Of a stretch of 9,750 bases of DNA, positions 1-7,186 are shown piece by piece (the stretch's first letter is position 1; the number at the start of each line of letters is the position of its first letter). Origin of the DNA: an archaeon (GTDB lineage: Archaea > Asgardarchaeota > Hermodarchaeia > Hermodarchaeales > Hermodarchaeaceae); assembly GCA_016550395.1 (NCBI GenBank), contig JABXGY010000110.1, positions 1 to 9,750 on the forward strand, in the 5' to 3' direction. The notes beneath the pieces are model-generated. The model was not told where the DNA came from. It saw nothing but the letters and a program-made list of their open reading frames with translations, and did no database searches. Both the position numbers and the translations under genes were made by a program.

Positions 1-596
1 TAGCCCCTGGACCTCTCTTATTCACGAATTTATCAAATGCACCACGGTGGGGATGGAAGGGTGGGATCTGGCTTTCAATTGGTCATACATTCGTTGAGTT
101 TCCGGTGGTTCTTCTCATCGCGTTTGGGTTGAGTTTTGTTATTTACCTTCCTCTTCTCCAATTAGTGATTGCAGTTCTTGGTGGTGTAGTTTTGATTATA
201 GTTGGTATCTTTCAGATTCGAGAAGCTCTACGACCCGTTGATCAATTAGAACAAATCGACCTTGCGAAAACCCAACCAACTCGTCATCCCATACTAATTG
301 GGCTGATATTTTCTGCTTTGAACCCCTTCTTCATTATCTGGTGGTTTACAGTTGGGGCGAAAATTGTCTTTGATGCCCTTCTCTTTGCAGCATTGATCGG
401 TGTGATAATTATGTTTTTGAGTCATGTCTGGATTGATTATGTTTGGCTTGCCGGGACAGCATGGCTTGCGCAGAAGGGTACTCAATTGGTAGGTTCAAAG
501 GGATATAAAATACTAATCGGGTTCTTCGGTGCCTTACTCATCTATTTTGGTTTAACTTTTTGTTTTAACGCGATATTGCTTACTAGTCTCCTCTGA
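1..596 (+). CDS. LysE/RhtB-family amino-acid exporter (5' end cut by the window)
   Basis: This is an integral membrane protein of the LysE/RhtB superfamily, whose members export amino acids or other small metabolites by secondary transport. The reading frame is open from base 3 to the TGA at 594-596, so the gene enters from outside the window. About 197 residues are visible of a usual 200-220. The first visible residues, APGPL, match the conserved PGP motif near the N-terminus of the family, so only the first 15-20 residues should be missing. Next come a Gly-Trp-Lys-Gly-Gly segment, a Gly-His-(x)3-Glu membrane helix, and a later repeat-like segment with LNPFFIIWW, corresponding to the family's second Asn-Pro motif. 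I count about five further hydrophobic helices. A GTG at 105 would start inside the fold and is not the true start. The gene converges on the hyuAB operon. The substrate cannot be read from the sequence. Confidence 0.85.
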   Translation, partial: APGPLLFTNLSNAPRWGWKGGIWLSIGHTFVEFPVVLLIAFGLSFVIYLPLLQLVIAVLGGVVLIIVGIFQIREALRPVDQLEQIDLAKTQPTRHPILIGLIFSALNPFFIIWWFTVGAKIVFDALLFAALIGVIIMFLSHVWIDYVWLAGTAWLAQKGTQLVGSKGYKILIGFFGALLIYFGLTFCFNAILLTSLL

Positions 597-619
597 TGAA
601 AGGATTCAAAGTAGGATAA

Positions 620-838
620 TTAGGATACAAATCCTCGATTACATTTCGGTTTACGCTTTGGCTTAGGTGAAACAGGATAGACGCGCCCTCCACGTCCACC
701 AGAACTTATGGCAAAGTTCAAGTCATTAGATCGAGCAGTTCTAAAGTCCTTATCACTGCAATGATCATCAAGTCGAGATAGTTCCTTTCCTGTGATTTTG
801 AGCCATTCAGCCCAGCTCATTCCTTTGGGTCTTTTCAT
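620..838 (-). CDS. Small hypothetical protein, 72 aa, downstream of hyuB
   Basis: This is an open frame I do not recognise. An ATG at 838-836 gives 72 residues. It is preceded after four bases by AAGTGA, a weak match to the GGTGA ribosome binding site seen elsewhere in the window. An in-frame TTG at 880 would add 14 residues but has no better signal. The product begins MKRPKGMSWAEWLK, is soluble, and has a basic Pro/Lys-rich tail (about residues 50-68) with a glycine/arginine patch SGGRGGRV before it. There is no signal peptide or membrane helix. It lies on the hyuAB strand, about 100 bases past the hyuB stop, so it could be the last gene of that operon. If it is not real, the stretch 597-942 holds nothing else that I can identify. 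The amino-acid make-up (two Trp, balanced charge) looks protein-like, but the evidence is thin. Confidence 0.4.
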   Translation of the reverse strand: MKRPKGMSWAEWLKITGKELSRLDDHCSDKDFRTARSNDLNFAISSGGRGGRVYPVSPKPKRKPKCNRGFVS

Positions 839-942
839 GTTTTCACTTTTTGATGGTGTTATTCTTGTTCCCCCAAGCAATTTAGTTGATTCTATGTTTA
901 TTAACTATGGGAAAACTGCTTAGAATTTTGCTGTCTTCCTAC

Positions 943-2541
943 TTATTCTTCTTGAGTAATAGATTTTTTAGTATTTCCAAAGCCTCCTCCTCCCGGAGTT
1001 CGGATGCTGATGATATCACCCTTTTGCGCTGGAAATGTCACTTTACCTGGTATTTCCTTCCATTTTCCGGCATGAAAATGGAGATTTTTTCCGCGTTTAC
1101 CTGGATTACCACCTTGTAATCCCCAGGGGGCAAAGTGGCGTCGTTCACTTTGAACTGACACGACTGCGGTGTCTGAGAGTATCTCAATATCTCGACGGAT
1201 GCCCATTCCCCCATGATATTGACCTGATCCACCACTCTTTGATCTAAAATGGTATCGGAGTACTCGAAGTGGATAGGCAGTCTCTAAGGCTTCTATTGGA
1301 GTGTTGGCAGTATTTGTCATGTGACTGTGAATTCCATCAATGCCATGAGCAGAGGGACGAGCTCCGAGTCCACCCCCGATTGTTTCGTAAAATGTGAACG
1401 ATTGCATAGTTCTTGGAATTAATCCACCTATCGTGAGATTATTCATGGTTCCTTGGCTAGCTGCTGGAATACGGTCTGGAATAACCTGTTCCAAGGCACC
1501 AAATAAAACATCTACAATTCGTTGTGAGGTTTCAACATTTCCTGCAGAAACAGCTGCAGGTGGAATAGGGTTGAGAACAGATCCCTGAGGAGCGATTACT
1601 TCAAGAGGTGAGTAACATCCAGCATTGACGGGTATGTTGGGATCTGTAACACATCTGAGTACATAATACGAACTTGAGAGTGTGACTGCGAAGGGAGCGT
1701 TAATGTTTCCTTGGGTTTGGGGGCTACTCCCAGTAAAATCAAAGATTATGTGGTTGTGGTGAGTTGAAACTTTGACAGATAGTTGAACGGGGATTGTTGA
1801 GATACCATCGTTATCCATGTAATCAGTGAATATGAAATTACCTTGAGGTATTTGTTGGAGTTGTTGAAGCATTCGTTGTCGGGAATAAGTATGAAAATCT
1901 GCAAGGAATGTAAAGATAACTGAAGGTGAGTATTTCTTTAAAATTGCCTTATATCGAGTGACACCTGTAGTATTCGAAGCTAGTTGAGCTTGAAGATCGC
2001 CCTCTCGTTCTATAGGTGTGCGGACATTTGCAAGCAATAACCGCCAAAGGGCTTGGTTTATGTTTCCTTCTTCAACAAATTTTATTGGAGGAATTCGTAG
2101 GCCTTCCTGAAAAATTTCTGAAGCTGCACCTGGCATTGATCCAGGTGCGGATCCACCAATATCAGCATGATGAGCCCGATTTGCTACAAAACCAGCGACT
2201 TCATCATTGTAAATAACGGGTGATATGAATGTGATATCTGGAAGGTGGGTTCCTCCCTCGAAGGGGTCATTTAGAATCACGATATCCCCCTCGTTCCATT
2301 CGCCTGTGGGGTAGAGCTTTAGAGCTGCCTTGACAGATTCGGGCATCGCTCCTAAATGAACGGGGATATGCTCAGCTTGGCTCACCATTTCCCCTTGGAT
2401 ATCAAAGACAGCTGCAGAGCAATCTCGACGTTCTTTGATGTTAGGTGAATAAGCTGTACGTACTAAAGCTGCTCCCATTTCTTCAGCTACGGAAATGAAA
2501 GCGTTTCGTAGAACCTCGAAAGACACTGGATCTGTTTTTAT
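943..2541 (-). CDS. hyuB: Hydantoinase/5-oxoprolinase type enzyme, subunit B (HyuB), with a probable ATA start
   Basis: This is the B subunit of the ATP-dependent hydantoinase/oxoprolinase family. With HyuA it hydrolyses the amide bond of a cyclic substrate (hydantoin, N-methylhydantoin, 5-oxoproline) in the cytoplasm. About 532 residues are visible, close to the family's usual 500-580. Conserved segments are SPNIKERRD (about residues 32-40), NDPFEGGTHLPD (91-102), RAHHADIGG (122-130), a late glycine-rich stretch GGSGQYHGGMG, and the C-terminal RTPGGGGFG. A GTG at 2526 would be the first conventional start. However, it lacks a ribosome binding site at the right distance, and it cuts off an in-frame Lys-Thr-Asp-Pro-Val that matches the family's usual start, M-x-DPV-x-x-EV. 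The ATA at 2541-2539 sits seven bases after GGAGG (2553-2549) and overlaps the hyuA stop as ATAA, so I choose it. The substrate is not determined by the sequence. The family call is very secure; the start codon is probable. Confidence 0.95.
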   Translation of the reverse strand: MKTDPVSFEVLRNAFISVAEEMGAALVRTAYSPNIKERRDCSAAVFDIQGEMVSQAEHIPVHLGAMPESVKAALKLYPTGEWNEGDIVILNDPFEGGTHLPDITFISPVIYNDEVAGFVANRAHHADIGGSAPGSMPGAASEIFQEGLRIPPIKFVEEGNINQALWRLLLANVRTPIEREGDLQAQLASNTTGVTRYKAILKKYSPSVIFTFLADFHTYSRQRMLQQLQQIPQGNFIFTDYMDNDGISTIPVQLSVKVSTHHNHIIFDFTGSSPQTQGNINAPFAVTLSSSYYVLRCVTDPNIPVNAGCYSPLEVIAPQGSVLNPIPPAAVSAGNVETSQRIVDVLFGALEQVIPDRIPAASQGTMNNLTIGGLIPRTMQSFTFYETIGGGLGARPSAHGIDGIHSHMTNTANTPIEALETAYPLRVLRYHFRSKSGGSGQYHGGMGIRRDIEILSDTAVVSVQSERRHFAPWGLQGGNPGKRGKNLHFHAGKWKEIPGKVTFPAQKGDIISIRTPGGGGFGNTKKSITQEE

Positions 2542-4607
2542 GTTATCGCCTCCAGAACTAGATTTCCACCAAGTCTTACCACTGCTCGTGTATTTGGATG
2601 TACTATCGTGGTAGAATCGACCTGTTCGATTATTGCTGGACCATTTACCTTAGATCCAAGTCCAAGAGATGTTCGCTCAAAAATCGGTGTCTCAATAAAT
2701 TTGCCTACTTCTTCATAATAGACTTTTCGCTGCATCTTTGGTTCAGGTAATTTGCTCTGTTTCTGGAATGCTTCTGCTGGTTTCAGGGATGGCATTGGAC
2801 CAGAAGCCACAACACGGAGATTTACAATTGTGACTGGTGCTGATGTGGTTGCATATCCGTATTGCTGTTTATGCTGGCGATGAAAATCAGCTACTAGCGT
2901 ATTTAACCATCTCTTTGAAATTCGACCACCTGATCCCTGGATGGTGATTTCATAAGCCTGTCCCCGGTATCTGAGATCAGCTAGCCGTGATATCATTATG
3001 GACTGTTTGGGAACACCTTGGGTATCTAGAAGCTTACGAAGTTGGTTCTCTAATTTTTTGTATGTGTCCTGTAATTGTTTGATATTAAGGGATTCAGTCG
3101 AGACAAGAACTGTTTGGCTTTGATCGCTGCGTAAATTGGTTGTTAGTAATCCTAATGCTGAATGGAGACCTGGGGCCAAAGGGACAATTACTCGAGGAAT
3201 TCCTAGACTCTTTGCTAATGCCCAACCGTGCATTGGTCCAGCACCACCAAACGCTATAAGAGCAAAATCACGTGGATCATATCCTCGCTGAATAGAGACA
3301 ATCCGAATTGCTCGTTCCATATTCGCATTGACTACGCGAATTATGCCAAAGGCACATTCCTCAGTAGAGAGCGATAATTGTCGACTTAGTTGTTTTATTG
3401 CACTCTTTGCGAGTTTAGAATGTAATGGGATATCGCCTCCAAGAAAATATTCTGGGTTTAATCGCCCTAAGAGGAGATTGGCGTCAGTAACTGTTGGATC
3501 CTGTCCCCCAGAACCATAAGCAGCAGGACCTGGATTTGCACCAGCACTATGGGGTCCCACTCGCAGAATATTTCCTTCATCAATCCAAGCAATACTTCCG
3601 CCACCTGCTCCAACCGTTTCAACATCCACCATGGGGACTCTGCAAGAGAGTCCATCGATGTGTCCCTCCGAAGTTTCACGGACTTGTCCATTAGTAATTA
3701 GTGATACATCCGTACTTGTTCCTCCCATATCAAAAGTAATGACATTTGGTAAGTTCATGATCTGACTAGTATACCTTCCACCCAGTGAACCACCAGCTAG
3801 TCCACTGAATAATAGTCGCACAGCTTGCTCTCGAGCTAACTGCGATTGCAGAACACCACCATGGCTTTGCATGATTAACATAGGTGTCTGTAATCCCATG
3901 CTAATTAGTGCGGAGTCTAAATGTTGAAGATATTTAGCTAGCACTGGGGCAACATATGCATTTAACACCGTGGTGGACATTCGCTCGTATTCACGGTACT
4001 CGGGTAATATCGAAGAGGAGATGGTCACAGGTAACTGTGGATGATGTTTTCGAAATTCGGTGAGAAGCTCTTTTTCGTGTTTTGAGTTTTGATACGCAAA
4101 TAAGAGACAAATCGCAATAGCCTCAACATTTTGAGAGAGCCGTTGGGTTGCCTTTTTTGCCTGCTTTTCAGTTAAGGGAAGATGTACTGTTCCATCCGCA
4201 AGAATTCGCTCTTCTACACCAACAATATGTTTTCTCGGAATTAATGGTGCGACTGGCTTAACAAATAAATCATAAAGTGAGGTTCGTTGTTGTCGACCAA
4301 TATGCAAAATGTCTTCAAATCCTTTCGTTGTTATGAGACCAATTTTTGCGCCTTTCCTTTGAAGCACGGTATTTGTAGCTACTGTTGTTCCATGTAAGAG
4401 GTAGTGAACCTTTTCAGGCTGGATGTGAGCAAGGTCAAGGACTTTGTGTAAGCCATTAATCACTCCTTGAGACGAATCGTGTGGTGTAGACCGAACTTTT
4501 ACATGCCACCGTTTTCCAGTCGAATCCAATAGTAATACATCTGTAAAGGTGCCACCAATATCTATACCAATGCGTATAGGTTCCTTACTAGGGTTTGAGA
4601 CAGACAT
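2538..4607 (-). CDS. hyuA: Hydantoinase/5-oxoprolinase type enzyme, ATP-binding subunit A (HyuA)
   Basis: This is the ATP-binding subunit of the hydantoinase/oxoprolinase family. It activates the ring carbonyl, probably by phosphorylation in an actin/ASKHA-type fold, while HyuB completes the hydrolysis. From the chosen start it has 689 residues, within the normal 650-720 for stand-alone HyuA. The N-terminal Hydant_A_N motif GIDIGGTFTDV is at about residues 14-24. The second phosphate-binding motif FDMGGTSTDV begins at residue 292, followed by GAGGGSIAW (about 330), a GPxxxGANPGPAAYG segment, and FGGAGPMHG (about 450). The upstream ATG at 4622 has no ribosome binding site. The ATG at 4607-4605 is preceded eight bases earlier by GGTGA (4620-4616), so I prefer it. 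The extra residues would not change the fold. The gene overlaps hyuB through ATAA, which suggests translational coupling and a heteromeric enzyme. Acetone carboxylase subunits belong to the same wider family, but nothing here points to them specifically. Confidence 0.96.
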   Translation of the reverse strand: MSVSNPSKEPIRIGIDIGGTFTDVLLLDSTGKRWHVKVRSTPHDSSQGVINGLHKVLDLAHIQPEKVHYLLHGTTVATNTVLQRKGAKIGLITTKGFEDILHIGRQQRTSLYDLFVKPVAPLIPRKHIVGVEERILADGTVHLPLTEKQAKKATQRLSQNVEAIAICLLFAYQNSKHEKELLTEFRKHHPQLPVTISSSILPEYREYERMSTTVLNAYVAPVLAKYLQHLDSALISMGLQTPMLIMQSHGGVLQSQLAREQAVRLLFSGLAGGSLGGRYTSQIMNLPNVITFDMGGTSTDVSLITNGQVRETSEGHIDGLSCRVPMVDVETVGAGGGSIAWIDEGNILRVGPHSAGANPGPAAYGSGGQDPTVTDANLLLGRLNPEYFLGGDIPLHSKLAKSAIKQLSRQLSLSTEECAFGIIRVVNANMERAIRIVSIQRGYDPRDFALIAFGGAGPMHGWALAKSLGIPRVIVPLAPGLHSALGLLTTNLRSDQSQTVLVSTESLNIKQLQDTYKKLENQLRKLLDTQGVPKQSIMISRLADLRYRGQAYEITIQGSGGRISKRWLNTLVADFHRQHKQQYGYATTSAPVTIVNLRVVASGPMPSLKPAEAFQKQSKLPEPKMQRKVYYEEVGKFIETPIFERTSLGLGSKVNGPAIIEQVDSTTIVHPNTRAVVRLGGNLVLEAIT
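2549..2553 (-). promoter_or_regulatory. Ribosome binding site that decides the hyuB start
   Basis: On the minus strand GGAGG lies in the last codons of hyuA. It is seven bases before the ATA at 2541 and 22 bases before the first conventional start, GTG at 2526. Only the ATA is at a normal spacing, which is the main reason for the upstream start. Confidence 0.65.
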
Positions 4608-4615
4608 TGAATCAT

Positions 4616-4620
4616 TCACC
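4616..4620 (-). promoter_or_regulatory. Ribosome binding site GGTGA of hyuA
   Basis: GGTGA on the minus strand is complementary to the archaeal 16S 3' end and lies eight bases before the ATG at 4607. It overlaps the upstream ATG at 4622, so it favours the shorter HyuA, unless the transcript is leaderless. Confidence 0.5.
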
Positions 4621-4652
4621 ATTCATGTTAATTACTATGAAAAAGGCTTCTG

Positions 4653-4663
4653 CCTAAATATCC
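4653..4663 (-). promoter_or_regulatory. Candidate TATA box for the hyuAB operon
   Basis: The minus strand reads GGATATTTAGG here, an AT-rich core with flanking purines. Initiation about 25 bases downstream would fall near 4632, leaving a short leader before either hyuA ATG. The match to an archaeal TATA consensus is only partial and no transcript data exist, so this is a weak call. Confidence 0.3.
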
Positions 4664-4692
4664 ACAAGAGTAGTTTTTTTCTGCCACTAGCT

Positions 4693-4700
4693 GTAATATT
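4693..4700 (+). promoter_or_regulatory. Candidate TATA element for the small membrane-protein gene at 4722
   Basis: GTAATATT is centred about 25 bases before the ATG at 4722, which is the spacing expected for an archaeal promoter giving a leaderless transcript. The GGTGG at 4708-4712 would then not be transcribed, so the two signals point to different models. The call is weak. Confidence 0.25.
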
Positions 4701-4721
4701 CCTCAACGGTGGAATGTTAGA

Positions 4722-5003
4722 ATGGATGGAATACGATTACAAGCCATCAATTTACTACTTCGGATTCAAACGTTGAAACCGAGACGACCTCCATCTCCTC
4801 TGAAAATGATTAGTTATCGTGTCTTCATTATACCAATTATTTTAATGGCAGTCGGCGGTCTTATTTGGGGGTTAACTGCTTTACTTCAACCGACTAACCT
4901 ATCTCTTATTCTCTTAGGTGAAGTGATATTCGCAATTGGCATGTTTGTGGCCATTATTCTTGGCTTCTGGATAATGACAATAATACGGATGCCTGCACGT
5001 TAG
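4722..5003 (+). CDS. Small two-helix membrane protein, 93 aa, unknown function
   Basis: I do not recognise this protein. After a basic N-terminal segment (about residues 1-28, with Lys, Arg and Pro) it has two strongly hydrophobic stretches, at about residues 33-54 and 60-87. They are joined by a short polar loop (QPTN), and the tail RMPAR is short and basic. By the positive-inside rule both ends should be in the cytoplasm, with a tight outward hairpin. The ATG at 4722 follows GGTGG (4708-4712) after nine bases. A second in-frame ATG at 4806 would trim the basic segment and leave the hairpin (65 residues), but it has no ribosome binding site. The gene is divergent from hyuA and converges on the next gene, with only 11 bases between their ends. 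The hydrophobic pattern makes a real protein likely. Confidence 0.6.
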   Translation: MDGIRLQAINLLLRIQTLKPRRPPSPLKMISYRVFIIPIILMAVGGLIWGLTALLQPTNLSLILLGEVIFAIGMFVAIILGFWIMTIIRMPAR

Positions 5004-5014
5004 TAATAACGAAA

Positions 5015-5488
5015 TTACTCTGTTTCGGAAGCGGATTCTTCATCAATTCCAATTCTAAGCTTATGCTCCGCGATTCTGCTTACATACCAATTTGGTCCGA
5101 TAATGCGTCCGATAACTGTGCCAAGCATGATTCCTATCAATTCTAGCATAATTACCCGAATAATTACTAGGATACCGAATAAGACCAGAATTTCATAGAG
5201 CTGCCATGTGGCAAATACAATGATAGGAATCATAATCGCTAGGATGAAGATAAAGAAACCTAGGAAAATGCTTGCTAAACCGCCTATAATCGCATAGTGA
5301 AGGTCACTGCTATACAATCCAATAAGGATGCCAACAGCCAACATAAGTAGAAAGAACACAAGTCCATCTAACAATGCAATCAGAATGGTGAAATTGCCAA
5401 AAGTTATCATCACTCCTCCACAAAGTGCTATAATTATAAATCGAATAATTGTATTGATCTCTTCTTTTTTCCTAGCTGTTAAATTCAT
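5015..5488 (-). CDS. Four-helix integral membrane protein, 157 aa, unknown function
   Basis: No family is recognised. The protein is almost entirely hydrophobic, with about four membrane segments: roughly residues 14-34, 36-58, 65-92 and 95-130. Helices three and four are long, and the last could be kinked at glycines. The N-terminus is basic (TARKKEE). The C-terminal 25 residues are soluble and acidic (DEESASETE), probably cytoplasmic. The ATG at 5488 is preceded by GGAGGTG (5506-5500), an excellent ribosome binding site that lies inside the last codons of the upstream gene, three bases from its stop. Such tight packing suggests that the two proteins are made together and may act together. 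There is no enzyme motif, ATP-binding site or metal site that would indicate transport or catalysis. Confidence 0.8.
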   Translation of the reverse strand: MNLTARKKEEINTIIRFIIIALCGGVMITFGNFTILIALLDGLVFFLLMLAVGILIGLYSSDLHYAIIGGLASIFLGFFIFILAIMIPIIVFATWQLYEILVLFGILVIIRVIMLELIGIMLGTVIGRIIGPNWYVSRIAEHKLRIGIDEESASETE

Positions 5489-5491
5489 TCG

Positions 5492-6016
5492 CTAGTACAC
5501 CTCCTCGACACCCGTTACTGACATAGCAAAATGGCCAAAGGCTACATAAAGCCAGCCACCAACATAAACTCGCATAGGAAAACGAATGAACCAGTTCCAT
5601 TCACCACTTTGTTCAGCATTAATAATTCGCTGCGCAAAACCATCGGTCACGGTAAAGTTTTGCTGAATTAGCTCTTCCTGACCTGGTTGCAGAAATATAT
5701 CCCGAAAAACATCACGATTAGCAATTACTTCTCCATTCAATTCAACATAAACATTATAAGCCCATATATGAAGCAGCCGAGAGCCATCATTTCTGACTGG
5801 TATCTCAACTGTTAGGAAGCGTGCGTCCTCAGATAGTATGCTTTTTGCTATGCGTGTGACTTCTGGCAAAAATCTATTTGCAGTATCATAAACTGCCAGA
5901 TATTCAATTGACAATACAACACTCCCAATTCCACAAACTATTACACTAAGAAAAAAGATGGCAGTAACAACATTCTGATACGTTGGTTTCGAAATAGCTT
6001 GTTTGAATTGCTTCAA
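5492..6016 (-). CDS. Membrane-anchored exported protein, 174 aa, possible LEA14/WHy-like domain
   Basis: One membrane helix (about residues 16-40) anchors a domain of about 130 residues, probably outside the cell membrane. The domain has a pattern seen in LEA14/WHy-type beta-sandwich domains: a strand with LTVEIPVRNDGSR, then VYVELNGEVIA, then a LQPGQEE turn followed by a polar strand with QNFTVTDG, and closing strands with FPMRVYVGGWLY. This family call is an inference from pattern only. There is one N-glycosylation sequon (NFT). The start is TTG at 6016-6014, preceded six bases earlier by GGTG; a TAA stop two codons upstream excludes a longer form. The gene is first in a two-gene unit with the four-helix protein and is divergent from dppB. 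A TATA-like TTTTAGAA at about 6054-6061 on the minus strand could be its promoter, but the match is weak. Confidence 0.8.
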   Translation of the reverse strand: MKQFKQAISKPTYQNVVTAIFFLSVIVCGIGSVVLSIEYLAVYDTANRFLPEVTRIAKSILSEDARFLTVEIPVRNDGSRLLHIWAYNVYVELNGEVIANRDVFRDIFLQPGQEELIQQNFTVTDGFAQRIINAEQSGEWNWFIRFPMRVYVGGWLYVAFGHFAMSVTGVEEVY

Positions 6017-6120
6017 GACTTACACCACTTATGCGGCGACAGAGTGCCTTTGTTCTAAAAGTGTTACTCTAAATGCAAAAGAATGTGACTTATTTTCAAA
6101 GCATCATTAAACAATTGCAC

Positions 6121-6137
6121 TATAAGCAAAGCTTATA
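6121..6137. promoter_or_regulatory. Perfect 7-3-7 inverted repeat, likely operator of the dpp operon
   Basis: TATAAGC-AAA-GCTTATA is a perfect palindrome with a three-base spacer. Its right arm is part of the TATA box and its centre covers the purine-rich position of the BRE. A dimeric regulator bound here would block TBP/TFB, a common archaeal repression mode. The symmetry is seen directly; the operator role is inference. Confidence 0.55.
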
Positions 6138-6141
6138 AAAT
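6125..6141 (+). promoter_or_regulatory. Archaeal promoter (BRE plus TATA box) of the dpp operon
   Basis: AGCAAAGC followed by TTATAAAAT (6133-6141) resembles a purine-rich BRE and a TATA box. Initiation about 25 bases downstream of the TATA centre would be near 6162. The leader would be about 30 bases long and would contain the GGAGG at 6179-6183 before the dppB GTG. The fit of all the parts makes this the best promoter in the window. Confidence 0.65.
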
Positions 6142-6178
6142 ATTACACTTCAAAGGCAACGACGCTTGAAAACAAGTT

Positions 6179-6183
6179 GGAGG
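6179..6183 (+). promoter_or_regulatory. Ribosome binding site that decides the dppB start
   Basis: GGAGG lies eight bases before the GTG at 6192. An in-frame TTG at 6177 overlaps this signal and has none of its own, so the longer form is unlikely. Confidence 0.75.
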
Positions 6184-6191
6184 CTAAACTT

Positions 6192-7169
6192 GTGGGCCTA
6201 CGCGAGTTCGTAGTGAGACGTATAATTAATAGTATTATTCTTGTCCTGGGTGCCATCGTCTTTAACTTCTTCGTCTTTCGATTGATGCCTGGAGACCCAG
6301 TTGCAATTCTCATTAGCGGGCAAATTCAGGGACGAGAAGAAATGGCTGCCGCGATTCGTGCCCTCTGGGGGTTAGACCAACCACTGCACGTGCAATTTGT
6401 TCAATATCTTGTGAACATGTTGACCTTTAATTTTGGCATATCCTTCACTGAGGGTTATCGCCCTGTGATCGATTCAATTGCTGCTCGACTTCCTAACACC
6501 CTTCTATTAATGGGGACAGCGGCTATCATCACCATTATTATGGGGATAATCACAGGCATTGCAGCAGCGTCAAAACGAGGTGGTACTTTTGATATGGGGA
6601 TGGTGGTTACTGCCCTCACCTTCTATTCAATTCCCACCTTCTGGTTAGGCATGATGTTTATCCTCATCTTCGGATTTTACATACCCCTCTTTCCAATGAG
6701 TGGTACTGTTGCTAGACCAATTCCTGAGGATCCCCTGGCTTATGCCTTTTCAGTTGGGCATCACTTGTTTTTACCCGCAATAACGCTTGCCCTTGTTTCT
6801 TATGGCGGGTATATGTTGGTCATGCGGAACACACTGATTGATGTCTTAACCGAAGATTATATCGTCACGGCAAGAGCGAAAGGAGTTGACGAACGTACGG
6901 TGTTATATAAACATGCGTTACGAAATGCCATTCTTCCCTTAGTAACAATGATTGCATTAACCTTTGGTTTCTTGATTACAGGCGCAACACTAACCGAAAC
7001 CGTGTTTAATTGGTACGGTCTAGGGCGTTTGATCTTCGATTCCGTTATAGCGCATAATTACCCCGTGTTGCAGGCAATCTTCTACATCATGGCGCTCACA
7101 GTGATTATCGCGAATTTCATTGCTGATATTCTCTACGGCTTCCTCGACCCACGGGTCCGCTACGATTGA
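6192..7169 (+). CDS. dppB: Dipeptide/oligopeptide ABC transporter permease DppB
   Basis: This is one of the two membrane subunits of a peptide/nickel-type ABC importer (DppB/OppB family). From the GTG at 6192 it has 325 residues, the usual size. The N-terminal membrane helix is followed by the family segment RLMPGDP and an extracytoplasmic loop ending in the WGLDQPL and FNFGISF segments. The BPD_transp_1 core has about five more helices. The EAA-loop that contacts the ATPase is canonical: YIVTARAKGVDERTVLYKHALRNAILP. The C-terminus LDPRVRYD is also typical. The TGA stop at 7167-7169 lies 17 bases before the favoured dppC ATG, so the two are co-transcribed and the subunits pair in the membrane. 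Because this family includes transporters of peptides, nickel and some sugars, the substrate is inferred from the majority of members and not shown by the sequence. Confidence 0.95.
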   Translation: MGLREFVVRRIINSIILVLGAIVFNFFVFRLMPGDPVAILISGQIQGREEMAAAIRALWGLDQPLHVQFVQYLVNMLTFNFGISFTEGYRPVIDSIAARLPNTLLLMGTAAIITIIMGIITGIAAASKRGGTFDMGMVVTALTFYSIPTFWLGMMFILIFGFYIPLFPMSGTVARPIPEDPLAYAFSVGHHLFLPAITLALVSYGGYMLVMRNTLIDVLTEDYIVTARAKGVDERTVLYKHALRNAILPLVTMIALTFGFLITGATLTETVFNWYGLGRLIFDSVIAHNYPVLQAIFYIMALTVIIANFIADILYGFLDPRVRYD

Positions 7170-7186
7170 TTCTAATGGTGAAAAAA

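Noticed and set aside
886..1119. Hydrophobic-looking frame on the + strand
   Set aside because: Most of it lies antisense inside hyuB, whose protein is clearly conserved there. It has no ribosome binding site, and its hydrophobic start reflects the complement of hyuB codons.
4644..4655. AGGC-TTCT-GCCT inverted repeat near the hyuA promoter
   Set aside because: Four-base arms are expected by chance at this length, and no second copy was seen near other promoters.
4674..4680. Run of seven T on the + strand, terminator-like
   Set aside because: No + strand gene lies upstream within reach. It falls in the divergent promoter region between hyuA and the 4722 gene.
4549..4776. Frame of 75 codons on the + strand across the hyuA start and the 4722 gene
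   Set aside because: It is antisense to the conserved HyuA phosphate-binding motif and overlaps the better supported gene at 4722 in another frame.
4998..5018. Short hairpins between the convergent gene ends (CGTTA-GTAA-TAACG and GTAAT...ATTAC)
   Set aside because: Arms are only five AT-rich base pairs and overlap both gene ends. There is no T-run, so a terminator is not supported.
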